The notes beneath the pieces are model-generated. The model ran no database searches. It had not been told where the DNA came from and saw only the letters and a list, made by a program, of their open reading frames with translations. A stretch of DNA of 64,000 bases. It comes from Haloplanus aerogenes. Its GTDB lineage: Archaea > Halobacteriota > Halobacteria > Halobacteriales > Haloferacaceae. Below, piece after piece: positions 46,089 through 52,975 of this stretch; position 1 is the first letter of the stretch; each line of letters starts with the position of its first letter. Location: positions 310,001-374,000 of the forward strand of contig NZ_CP034145.1 in the NCBI RefSeq assembly GCF_003856835.1, read 5' to 3'. A program made the position numbers and the translations under genes.

Positions 46089-46325
46089 TGCGCCGTCCGG
46101 GATTCCCGCGAGTGGAGCGAGCGGGAAGTCGGACGGCAAACGACCGTAGGGAGTGCGCCGTCCGGGAATTGAACCAGAATCAGACGTGCTCGCTCACTCC
46201 GTTCGCTGCGCGCGACTGATAGGGTTCAATTCCCGAGTCACGTACTCCTTCCTCACGGCTCGCTCGTCGCTGACGCTCCTCACTCGCAGTGGTCGGAAGG
46301 AGATGCGCCGTCCGGGAATTGAACC
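46089..46325 (-). repeat. Partial copies of the tRNA-Gly 3' end
   Basis: The 22-base string at 46304-46325 (the tRNA-Gly 3' part, seen inverted on plus) is repeated exactly at 46154-46175, 150 bases away. A 14-base part, tgcgccgtccggga, occurs a third time at 46089, and the inverted form ggttcaattcccgag at about 46223-46237. The intervening 130 bases contain no gene. These look like the partial tRNA copies left by integration at a tRNA gene, or like local tRNA-derived duplication. Confidence 0.75.
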
Positions 46326-46374
46326 CGGGCTAGTGGCTTGGGAAGCCACTGTCCTACCACTGGACCAACGGCGC
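46304..46374 (-). tRNA. tRNA-Gly (CCC)
   Basis: On the minus strand the acceptor stem is gcgccgt (46374-46368) with acggcgc (46311-46305) and an A discriminator. The anticodon stem gtggc/gccac encloses ttcccaa, giving CCC for glycine. The T-arm is cccgggttcaattcccgg. No CCA is encoded. Confidence 0.93.
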
Positions 46375-46406
46375 GCGTCGACGTGCGAACAAAGGCCCAT
46401 GAATCG

Positions 46407-46414
46407 TATAAATA
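46407..46414. promoter_or_regulatory. Shared TATA element between tRNA-Gly and the transglutaminase-like gene
   Basis: tataaata lies 33-40 bases from the tRNA-Gly 5' end (minus strand) and 28-35 bases before the ATG at 46442 (plus strand). Both distances suit an archaeal promoter, and no second TATA is visible in the 67-base gap, so one AT patch may serve both directions. Confidence 0.45.
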
Positions 46415-46441
46415 CATCGGATGCGGGACTGCCGGTGCCCC

Positions 46442-46906
46442 ATGCCCGATGACGCTATCTCCGTTGACACGTTATCGTACCACATGAACCTTCGACGGTG
46501 GACGCCGCTCACCTTCCTCGCCCCGGATCGCTACGTCGACCGCGACGACTGGTGGCGGACCTTCGATTTCGACGCGTGGTCGCGGTCCGTGTACGAGTGG
46601 ACGGCGGACGCCTGGAACGGATTCCGGGATTTCGCCCAACAGCCACGCGCGTGTGTCGAGACGGGCCGCGGCGACTGCGAGGATTACGCCCTCGTCGCCC
46701 TCGCGTCGGCCGTCGCTCGGGAGCGTCCCGCCGTCGGCATCGCGTTCTGCTGGGAACTTCCGTACCCGTGGCCGACCCACGTCATCGCGTTCGACGACGA
46801 CTTTGTGTACTCGTCCGGCGATATCGTCGAGACGAGCGTCGACGAGTGGGTGCGCGCGTCCCGGTACTCGTTCGCGGTTCGGCGACGGCTACGGTCCGCG
46901 GTCTGA
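46442..46906 (+). CDS. Transglutaminase-like cysteine peptidase-fold protein
   Basis: A 154-residue protein. It carries the transglutaminase-superfamily nucleophile motif as GRGDCEDYALVALA (Cys near 81), a downstream His in PTHVIAFDDD and an acidic partner. This is the small BTLCP-like form lacking accessory domains. Family members cleave or crosslink peptides; the role here is unknown. Start choice: ATG at 46442, a TATA box away; a later ATG at 46484 (MNLRRW) is possible. Confidence 0.75.
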   Translation: MPDDAISVDTLSYHMNLRRWTPLTFLAPDRYVDRDDWWRTFDFDAWSRSVYEWTADAWNGFRDFAQQPRACVETGRGDCEDYALVALASAVARERPAVGIAFCWELPYPWPTHVIAFDDDFVYSSGDIVETSVDEWVRASRYSFAVRRRLRSAV

Positions 46907-46956
46907 CCCCCGCGGCGAACGAATTATATCGCCGCCCATCGTAGCTCGAAACTGAC

Positions 46957-47265
46957 ATGACGGCCCAACAATCGTTCGCGGTGTATCTGACCGAGGAGGC
47001 GAGCATCGACGACGGCGACCACCTGCAGGCCGACACCATCGACTTCTACGACTCCGGCGTCTGGGTGTCACACGCCGGCGGACGGGACTTCTTCCCGTAC
47101 GAACGCGTCCTCCGTATCCGGGACGGTGCCGCCGACGCCGACGCTGGCGCCGACACCGCGCCCGATGTCGAATCTGTCGAGGACGACCAGCCGACCGGGG
47201 AGCGGCGGGACGCGTCCAGCGGAACGGCCGGTACGGTCGACGACACCCAACTCGACGTGGAGTGA
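46957..47265 (+). CDS. Conserved haloarchaeal hypothetical protein
   Basis: A 102-residue protein. The first 55 residues are ordered and strand-rich (QQSFAVYLTEEASIDDGDHL, IDFYDSGVWVSHAGGRDFFPYERVLRIRD), and the rest is a disordered acidic tail. The pattern recalls haloarchaeal small proteins of unknown role that may bind metals or partners. It begins 50 bases after the transglutaminase-like gene on the same strand. Confidence 0.65.
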   Translation: MTAQQSFAVYLTEEASIDDGDHLQADTIDFYDSGVWVSHAGGRDFFPYERVLRIRDGAADADAGADTAPDVESVEDDQPTGERRDASSGTAGTVDDTQLDVE

Positions 47266-47370
47266 GGTGAACTGTCGGTCCGGTCGGTTTGCTATCTTCT
47301 GCGCGAACGCGCGTCCATCGGATTCCCCGAACGCGAGAGTATTTCAAAGCGGCAGCCGTATTAGTGCTCG

Positions 47371-48228
47371 ATGAGCGACGAATCCGTCATTGTGGCAGAG
47401 TCGGCACCGCTCGATCTGCGCCTCTCAGAGGACGAACTGGCGGCGACGCGGGAGCACATCACGGCGTTCATCGAGGACGTGGTCGACCGCGCCAGCGCCG
47501 AGGGGGCGGTCCTCGGCCTCTCGGGTGGGATCGACAGCACGCTGACGGCACACCTCGCGGTCGAGGCGCTCGGCACCGACCGCGTCCACGGCCTCGTGAT
47601 GCCGAGCGACGTGAACGCGGCGGACAACATGAGCGACGCCGAACGCGTCGCTCGTGATCTCGACATCGAGTACGACGTGATCGACATCGGCCCGATCTTC
47701 GACGCCTTCGTCGACGCCTTCCCCGGCGAGACGACCGACGAACGGGTCGAGACCGACCCGCTCCGGACGGCCGCCGGGAACGTCCGGGTGCGGATTCGGG
47801 CCGTCCTCGACTACTTCGTCGCCAACGCGGAGAACCGGGTCGTCCTCGGGACGGGCAACCGGAGCGAGGCGCTCACCGGCTACTTCACGAAGTACGGCGA
47901 CGGCGCGGTCGACTGCCACCCCATCGGCAACCTCTACAAACAGCAGGTGCGACAGCTCGCCGCCCACCTCGGCGTTGACGACGACCTCGTGCACAAGACG
48001 CCCTCCGCGGAGATGTGGCTGGGCCAGACCGACGAGGCCGAGATGGGCGTCGGCTACGACACGCTCGACGCTATCCTCGCGCTCCACGTCGACGGTCCGC
48101 TCTCGCTCTCGGCCACGGTCCGCCACCTCGACGTGACCGCCGAGCAGGTCGAACGCGTCGTCGACCTCTACGAGCGGAGCGCACACAAACGCGAGATGCC
48201 GCCCGCGCCCGATCCGCTGTACCTGTAA
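47371..48228 (+). CDS. nadE: NAD+ synthase
   Basis: A 285-residue enzyme that makes NAD+ from nicotinic acid adenine dinucleotide, ATP and ammonia. The ATP pyrophosphatase loop is VLGLSGGIDSTLTA (about 47-60). GTGNRSEALTGYFTKYGDGAVDCHPIGNLYK and KTPSAEMWLGQTDEAEMG are diagnostic. There is no amidase domain, so ammonia is supplied directly or by a partner. It is transcribed alone. Confidence 0.95.
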   Translation: MSDESVIVAESAPLDLRLSEDELAATREHITAFIEDVVDRASAEGAVLGLSGGIDSTLTAHLAVEALGTDRVHGLVMPSDVNAADNMSDAERVARDLDIEYDVIDIGPIFDAFVDAFPGETTDERVETDPLRTAAGNVRVRIRAVLDYFVANAENRVVLGTGNRSEALTGYFTKYGDGAVDCHPIGNLYKQQVRQLAAHLGVDDDLVHKTPSAEMWLGQTDEAEMGVGYDTLDAILALHVDGPLSLSATVRHLDVTAEQVERVVDLYERSAHKREMPPAPDPLYL

Positions 48229-48336
48229 ATCGGTGCGTTCGGTGGCGCCCTGTCACCCACACACTCTGCCCCGCTGGCCGACGCGCTGGCCTGCGTTTCC
48301 AAAGGTCTTTGGCTCTCCCACCGCTACCAATCGGTA

Positions 48337-48996
48337 ATGGACAACGCCGTACGGGCCCGGCGTGCCGCCTGCGACGCGCTCGCCGACATCGAACCCGAAC
48401 GGCTCCGCGAGGTGCTTCGCGACCGGCTCGCGGACGCCTCGATGACGCCCAGTGTCCTGACGTTGCTGAGCGCCCACACGCTCGATCCGAGCGTCGACGC
48501 CGCCCCCCTCGCCGAACGGGCGGCAGGCGTCCAGCTCATCTACGAAGGCCTCCGGCTCACTCGCACGCTGGCCCACGACGAACCCTGGGCTGACGGCGAG
48601 AACGACGCCGCGCGGCAGGCCGACCTCGACATCCTCGCCGCCGACGTGCTCGTCTCCCGGGGGTTCTACCTCCTCGCCCGGACCGAGACGGCCGACCGCG
48701 CCGTCGAGGTCGTCCGGGCGTTCGGCCGGAACCAGACGCGTCGTCGCCAGGCCGACACCGACCACGAGACGCTCGACCGCAACCTCGAAGCCGACGTGTT
48801 CGCCCTCGCCGTCGCCGCTGGCACGACCGCCGTCGGCGTCGCTCCGGGTGACGAACTCCTCGACTACGCCGATGGCCTCGCTCGCGAGTTCGAGGGCGAC
48901 CTGCCGCCGCCCGAATCGGCCCTCCCCGACTCGACGGCCGACCGTATCCTCGCGCTCGCCGGTGGCGACCCTGCCCCCTCCGCCGCCGACCCGTAA
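48337..48996 (+). CDS. Conserved all-helical haloarchaeal protein (DUF7114-like)
   Basis: A 219-residue, mostly helical protein (AVRARRAACDALADIEPERLREVL, LDILAADVLVSRGFYLLA, ETLDRNLEADVFALAVAAG). The ILAADVLVSRGFYLLA helix is reminiscent of polyprenyl-synthase-like folds, but the DDxxD metal motifs are absent. I recall the family as DUF7114 and know no function. It ends 43 bases before tRNA-Thr. Confidence 0.65.
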   Translation: MDNAVRARRAACDALADIEPERLREVLRDRLADASMTPSVLTLLSAHTLDPSVDAAPLAERAAGVQLIYEGLRLTRTLAHDEPWADGENDAARQADLDILAADVLVSRGFYLLARTETADRAVEVVRAFGRNQTRRRQADTDHETLDRNLEADVFALAVAAGTTAVGVAPGDELLDYADGLAREFEGDLPPPESALPDSTADRILALAGGDPAPSAADP

Positions 48997-49006
48997 ATCG
49001 AAACCA

Positions 49007-49015
49007 ATAAAGACG
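49007..49015 (+). promoter_or_regulatory. TATA box of tRNA-Thr
   Basis: caataaaga lies 25-33 bases upstream of the tRNA-Thr 5' end, the normal archaeal distance. Confidence 0.5.
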
Positions 49016-49039
49016 GCTCCGGCCAAGCGGTGTACGCGT

Positions 49040-49111
49040 GCCTGGGTAGCTTAGCGGTAAAGCGCGTCCTTGGTAAGGACGAGAGCCCGGGTTCAAATCC
49101 CGGCCTAGGCT
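49040..49111 (+). tRNA. tRNA-Thr (GGT)
   Basis: The acceptor stem gcctggg (49040-49046) pairs with cctaggc (49104-49110), with one G-T wobble. The anticodon stem cgtcc/ggacg encloses ttggtaa, giving GGT for threonine. The T-arm is cccgggttcaaatcccggc. No CCA is encoded. Confidence 0.93.
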
Positions 49112-49245
49112 TTCTGTGAACTCGAACCCCGAGCGACAGCGAGGGTTCCGAGTGAACGAAAGCCGCCCGTGGATTTGAGTCAGTCAGTCGCAGCGCGACC
49201 GCAGGGAGCGACCGTCTGACGCTGTTCAAATCCCGGTCTAGGCTT
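49091..49245 (+). repeat. Direct repeat of the tRNA-Thr 3' end
   Basis: The tRNA 3' segment gttcaaatcccggcctaggc with the next two bases (49091-49112) recurs with one mismatch (c to t) at 49224-49245. The 111 bases between hold no gene. This is the size and placement of attachment-site core repeats used by tRNA-targeting integrases, though no integrase is present. Confidence 0.7.
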
Positions 49246-49273
49246 GCGCCTGCGGCGCAGACTGCACACGCTC

Positions 49274-49785
49274 CTACGATTCCTCGTCCAGTAACTCGTT
49301 CACGCTTTCGACCGGCGCGTAGTACCCTCGGCGTTCCCGCCACGTATCGAGCCAGTCGTCAGCAGTTTCGCTGGAACCGTCCCGCATTCGACACCTAGCA
49401 CGAGCAGTCCAATCGATCCCGTGACGGGAATCTCCCTGTTCTCGGCGACTCGGCGGGCGGCCAGGTCGTCCGTCGCTACCGTTCCACCGTGGGCGAGCAC
49501 TCCCGGTATCGATTCTGCTTCATCGGCGCCGAGCCGGTCACGGATATCCGAGTCGTCGGCTTCGGACGGTACCTCTCGAACGGGTAGCGACTCGCTGAGG
49601 GCATCGACTGCTACGCCGAGATACTCGTATTCGGACCGCGCTCCGCCTTCGATCTCCTTCCGAACGGCTGGTACGACGACCGACGATTCGAGTACTGTCG
49701 TGAGAAATCCAATTCCGTCCGTGCTGGCAAAGTTGCTGACGACGGTCGCGTCGAGAAATACCGGACCCGGATACCGTCCAGCCAT
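49274..49785 (-). pseudogene. Frameshifted PIN-domain toxin (DUF3368/VapC-like)
   Basis: The first 130 residues are PIN-like: FLDATVVSNFA (acidic site 1), an acidic middle (ADEAESIPGVLAHGG) and ATDDLAARRVAENREIPVTGS with the central Asp pair. After GTVPA the reading frame breaks near 49370. The other frame then continues sensibly (ETADDWLDTW, then RRGYYAPVESVNELLDEES) to a TAG at 49274, as in intact relatives. Restoring one lost G in ccagc(g)gaaac rejoins them. It directly follows the antitoxin gene (stop TAG then ATG). The toxin is therefore probably inactive. Confidence 0.75.
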
Positions 49786-49974
49786 CTACTCGCCAAGGTT
49801 CCGGGCGGTGTCGAGTTCCTCTTCCAGCTGGTCGTCCGTCCGCGGCCCGTACAGCGCGTCGAATCCGGCGTCCCGAAGCACTTCCTCGAACTCCCAGCGG
49901 GACATCCCTGCCGCTTCGGCGGCCTTCCCGAGAGAAATCTCGCCGAGGACGTACTGGCCAACAGCAGTCGCCAA
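49786..49974 (-). pseudogene. N-terminally truncated UPF0175-like antitoxin
   Basis: A 62-residue frame with the family's helix-turn-helix-like core, VLGEISLGKAAEAAGMSRWEF, and C-terminal toxin-contacting tail. The only in-frame start is TTG at 49974, in the middle of the DELATAVGQY helix. Upstream, RTIPADE is in the same frame but a TGA precedes it and no ATG or GTG exists. UPF0175 proteins normally have this N-terminal part, so the start has been lost. It pairs with the frameshifted PIN gene (zero-base gap). Confidence 0.6.
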
Positions 49975-50083
49975 CTCGTCGGCCGGGATGGTCCGTCAGA
50001 CCGACCCACCCAGACGTAGTGTCCGTCTTCTGTGAACACTGTGCTGGGTAAAGTTTGAAACCGGGTGCGGAAAATGAGCACGT

Positions 50084-51166
50084 ATGCCGGAGGGGACACA
50101 GAATCGGTTCCGTGACCGCCTTCTCACCGAAGCAATCGCTGAGTGGCTTCAGTTCGATGTGCTTGCACGCCGCCTCCCCGGCCCGGACCTTTACCCACCG
50201 TACCTTCTCGTCGCAGTCGGCATCGGGATCGAATACGGGATTTTTGATCTCTACAATTACTTTATCTCCGGAAAGAACTCGTTTCTGGTCGAGCCCAATT
50301 CGCTGGCAGTCCCAGCGATGGTCATTCTCGCAGTCGTTGGAGGGCGGTATATTCACGATAGCTATGCCAGTGCGATTGCTGCACTCCGAATCGAAGACAG
50401 AGACTCGGATATCGACGCCACACCATTCGAGTCGTTGGTCCCCTTTCGGCTCCGTGTCGGTGTCCTGCTGGTGGTTGTGATCGTGAACAACGCGTTCGGG
50501 TTCTTCGTCTTAGGCTGGGGGAATTTGATTGCGATCGACGGGATCGGACTGTTCCTCTTCGGAACCCTCGTGACGTTCCCGTTGATTTATTTACCCGCTA
50601 TCGTTGATTTCGGCCTCTCGTATTTTGCCGTCCACGTGTCGGTCCCGCGGCGATTGCAGCGGGCCGATCTCGGCCTGTTCTTCTATGATCCGCGGAAGAT
50701 GGGCGGCTTTGGCCCGATCGGTGAGTTGCTCAAACGCTCGTACTACGTCTACACCGGGGCACTGCTGCTGTATTTCGTCCAGACGTACGCACCGGTGCTA
50801 CTCTCGGAGTTCACGACAACACCCTACGGAACCCCCGGCCCAGTCATTCAACTCACGCTGTCTGTTGCCTGGATTGTGGGTATTCTAACAATTGGGTATT
50901 CGATGTCCCGGGTGCACTCGATAATGAAAGCCGAGAAAGACCGGCGAATCCGGGAATTGGAAGATGACCTTCGGAACACGATGGACAAGCCCTTCGACAT
51001 CCACGAGGCCGAAATCGCCGACGAATCCGAATACGAACGGATCACGACCCGGCTACAGCACGTTCGAGACACGAAGACCTACCCGACGACGTTCACGATG
51101 TGGTCGCAAATTTTCATCAGCGTACTGCTGCCACAGGCACTCAATCTTGCGGTCGGCGTTATCTAA
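50084..51166 (+). CDS. Multi-pass membrane protein with cytoplasmic coiled coil (hypothetical)
   Basis: A 360-residue protein with about seven hydrophobic segments (about 43-60, 83-100, 125-150, 155-185, 220-240, 260-280, 335-358) and a coiled region (SRVHSIMKAEKDRRIRELEDDLRNTMDKPF) before the last span. No family is recognised. Its codon use and lower GC, with many att, ttt and aat codons, differ from the chromosome around it, suggesting acquisition. It sits between the decayed toxin-antitoxin pair and another decayed gene. Confidence 0.65.
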   Translation: MPEGTQNRFRDRLLTEAIAEWLQFDVLARRLPGPDLYPPYLLVAVGIGIEYGIFDLYNYFISGKNSFLVEPNSLAVPAMVILAVVGGRYIHDSYASAIAALRIEDRDSDIDATPFESLVPFRLRVGVLLVVVIVNNAFGFFVLGWGNLIAIDGIGLFLFGTLVTFPLIYLPAIVDFGLSYFAVHVSVPRRLQRADLGLFFYDPRKMGGFGPIGELLKRSYYVYTGALLLYFVQTYAPVLLSEFTTTPYGTPGPVIQLTLSVAWIVGILTIGYSMSRVHSIMKAEKDRRIRELEDDLRNTMDKPFDIHEAEIADESEYERITTRLQHVRDTKTYPTTFTMWSQIFISVLLPQALNLAVGVI

Positions 51167-51169
51167 CCG

Positions 51170-51385
51170 CTGTTGATTGGCTCGCTGGCCGATGCCCATG
51201 GAGTACGTGACGTAGCTGTTGAAACCGACCGGCATTCAGGCCTTCGCGGAACAACTCCGCCAGATCAGCGCAGAGGATTCCGTGCTGAATCACCACGCCG
51301 TAGCCGCGTTCGGTCGTCTTCCAATCTTCGAAATCGTGCTTTTCTGCGCCTCGTGGAGGCGCTCGCCCCCGCGTCAGGCATCCAG
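51170..51385 (-). pseudogene. Frameshifted gene remnant of unknown family
   Basis: On the minus strand three frames together give a plausible protein: GERLHEAQK, then (shift near 51340) KHDFEDWKTTERGYGVVIQH and GILCADLAELFREGLNA, then (shift near 51228) VGFNSYVTYSMGIGQRANQQR. No single frame is open throughout. I cannot identify the family. With the motifs it would account for most of the 321-base gap 51167-51487, the rest of which holds only the promoter of the next gene. Confidence 0.45.
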
Positions 51386-51440
51386 CGTCGGTCCTTTCCC
51401 GAACCCCTGAACGACGGTGTCCCCGCCGCCGACTCCTCGA

Positions 51441-51484
51441 TACTATAGTTTCAAGTCGCCGCCACCGGAACGCTTCGGCGTTCC
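51441..51484 (+). promoter_or_regulatory. TATA box and TTCG hairpin before the 51488 gene
   Basis: tactatagtt at 51441-51450 is a good TATA candidate. A perfect 7-base stem with a ttcg tetraloop (ggaacgc 51467-51473, gcgttcc 51478-51484) begins where transcription should start and ends 4 bases before the GTG at 51488. It could be a leader hairpin limiting ribosome access or an operator. Confidence 0.5.
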
Positions 51485-51487
51485 GTC

Positions 51488-52087
51488 GTGTTGCCGGTAA
51501 TCGAGTGGTTCGGGGGTGGGGTGTGGATGTCAGGAGCCGCGGGCTTTCTCGCCGTCGAGCGCGCGTGGCTGGCGTTCGCGCTCAACGCCGTCGGCTTCGT
51601 CGCCTGCGGGGCGTTCGTCCGGGTGTGCGGTCGTCGCGTCGTCCGGCGCGAGTTCGGCCGTGCCCACCCGGTACCGGCGAACGTCGTCGACCGGGGCCTC
51701 CGGCTAGCCGCCCGACTGATTCTCCCACCGTTGCTCGTCGGGACGTGGATCCTCGCGTTCACGGCAGGGATCCTCGTCCTCGCGCCGACGTTCGACGTGG
51801 TCGCCACGGCGCTGGCGTCGCTCGGGATCGCCGTGACCGTCAGAGCGGCGGCCCAGTACAGCGAGGGGTTCGCCGAGACGCTCGCGACGATGCTCCCGTT
51901 CGCCCTGCTCGGCCTCGCCGTCCTCGACGGCGTCGTGACGCGCTCGCTGTCGACCGTCGTCGACGTGCTCGACCGCCTCCTCGCCCACTGGCCAATCGCC
52001 GTCTACGGATTGGTGGCGCTGGTGCTCGTCGACCTGGCCTTTCGCGCCGTTGGCCTCGCGGTCCGAACGGTTCGTGACGCTGGATAA
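51488..52087 (+). CDS. Multi-pass membrane protein (hypothetical)
   Basis: A 199-residue protein with about five hydrophobic segments (about 12-32, 70-95, 98-115, 130-150, 165-190). The loop between the first two (RVCGRRVVRREFGRAHPVPANVVDRGLRLAARLI) is strongly basic and likely cytoplasmic. It resembles the N-terminal membrane part of mechanosensitive-channel-like proteins only loosely, and I assign no function. Start GTG at 51488 is favoured by the promoter; ATG at 51527 is the alternative. Confidence 0.6.
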   Translation: MLPVIEWFGGGVWMSGAAGFLAVERAWLAFALNAVGFVACGAFVRVCGRRVVRREFGRAHPVPANVVDRGLRLAARLILPPLLVGTWILAFTAGILVLAPTFDVVATALASLGIAVTVRAAAQYSEGFAETLATMLPFALLGLAVLDGVVTRSLSTVVDVLDRLLAHWPIAVYGLVALVLVDLAFRAVGLAVRTVRDAG

Positions 52088-52129
52088 TGGATTCGCACCC
52101 CGTCTCGGTACCCGGCCCCGTGAGCGTGT

Positions 52130-52280
52130 GAACGGAGCTTCGGCTACCCGTCGCCGAAGGCGGCGCCGTGGGGGAACGGCGCCGAGCACCGAGGTGCCAG
52201 TGGGGTGTGCCGGGCGCGCGGGTGGGGAGGATGGGAACTGAAGCCGGTGGTGCGCGCCCGGTCGTACACTTGCCAGCCCC
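52130..52280 (+). ncRNA. Candidate structured RNA: array of perfect hairpins
   Basis: Four perfect stems lie in about 125 bases of a 280-base intergenic gap: cttcggc/gccgaag (52138-52144, 52153-52159), cggcgccgt/acggcgccg (52161-52169, 52176-52184), gcac/gtgc with a cgag loop (52186-52197), and ccgggcgcgc/gcgcgcccgg (52210-52219, 52252-52261), extended by gtgt/acac (52205-52208, 52266-52269). The apical loop of the last contains aggatgggaactgaag, faintly like a kink-turn, and a four-run G-quadruplex motif spans 52212-52235. It ends just before a TATA box. No known RNA family is recognised. Confidence 0.4.
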
Positions 52281-52283
52281 CGA

Positions 52284-52291
52284 CTTAAATA
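52284..52291 (+). promoter_or_regulatory. TATA box upstream of the PIN-like pair
   Basis: cttaaata is the best TATA candidate upstream of the 39-residue gene. Transcription would begin near 52312-52318, giving about a 50-base leader to the GTG at 52368. Confidence 0.45.
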
Positions 52292-52367
52292 TGCGTCAGA
52301 CATGCGGATGCCGTCACGCGATACGCGCCGGGGAAGGCTCTTTGTGGGGGCCCACCGACGCTCACGT

Positions 52368-52487
52368 GTGACTTGGGCCGACCTCTTCGAACGCGCCGAG
52401 CGCTACGATCCGACCGAGTCGGACGTGACCGATACGCTTCGCCGGCACCGCGCGGACGACGCCGACGGCGAGGTTGCCGGCCGATGA
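52368..52487 (+). CDS. 39-residue helical protein (partner of PIN-like protein)
   Basis: A tiny protein reading (M)TWADLFERAERYDPTESDVT and then DTLRRHRADDADGEVAGR, two helices with a charged tail. Short haloarchaeal proteins of this shape recur next to PIN-like genes, as far as I recall. It starts with GTG at 52368 and its TGA overlaps the next ATG by 4 bases (ATGA), so translation of the two is coupled. Function is unknown; an antitoxin or adaptor role is only a possibility. Confidence 0.65.
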   Translation: MTWADLFERAERYDPTESDVTDTLRRHRADDADGEVAGR

Positions 52488-52954
52488 TCGAGCCGTCGCC
52501 CGCCCGCGTCACCGCCGACGCGGACGTACTCGCCGCCGACGTACTCGTCGGCGGGCCGTCGCGGGCGGCGCTCGATCACGTCCGCGAGCACTCGTGGCTG
52601 ACGCTCGTCGCCAGCGACCACTTGCTCGACGACGCCGAGGCCGTGATCCGCGAACTCGGCGACGCCGCCCTGGCCCGGGACTGGCGCACCCGCATCGAGC
52701 GGGAGTGCGAGTTCGTCTCCCACCCCGCCGAGGATCACCCGGCGCTCGCCACGGCCTACCGCGGCGGCGCGATGCACCTCCTGACGCTCGACGACTCGCT
52801 GCGATCCGCATCTGCCGGCGCCGCCCTCCGCGGCCGCGTCGAGACCAGTCCCCGTCATCCCCGCGCCTTCGACACGCTGTTCGACGCCGAGAGCCTCTAC
52901 CGCGAAGTCGTGGGCGGCGAGTACCCGGGGCCGGATCGGGACCCGCGGGCGTGA
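52484..52954 (+). CDS. PIN-like domain protein
   Basis: A 156-residue protein with PIN-like features: an N-terminal strand with acidic residue (RVTADADVLAADVLVGG), a middle helix run (SWLTLVASDHLLDDAEAVIRELGD), and MHLLTLDDSLRSASAG, similar to the lvTnD motif of PIN nucleases. The full acidic quartet is not certain, so nuclease activity is an inference. It overlaps the 39-residue gene by 4 bases. I do not know a named family with certainty. Confidence 0.6.
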   Translation: MIEPSPARVTADADVLAADVLVGGPSRAALDHVREHSWLTLVASDHLLDDAEAVIRELGDAALARDWRTRIERECEFVSHPAEDHPALATAYRGGAMHLLTLDDSLRSASAGAALRGRVETSPRHPRAFDTLFDAESLYREVVGGEYPGPDRDPRA

Positions 52955-52975
52955 TGCGGGCGAGGCGCCCCGTCG

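Noticed and set aside
48299-48312. The palindrome ccaaag-gt-ctttgg before the 48337 gene as an operator
   Set aside because: Six-base arms are common enough by chance that I do not call it a site without other support.
49611-50099. A minus-strand frame overlapping the antitoxin, 162 codons
   Set aside because: It overlaps the better supported toxin and antitoxin frames and looks random apart from a short phrase (FTEDGHYVWVGRSD).
49274-51490. An insertion sequence or prophage in the accessory stretch
   Set aside because: I found no transposase, integrase, terminal inverted repeats or viral structural gene. The evidence supports only a decayed region beside a tRNA.
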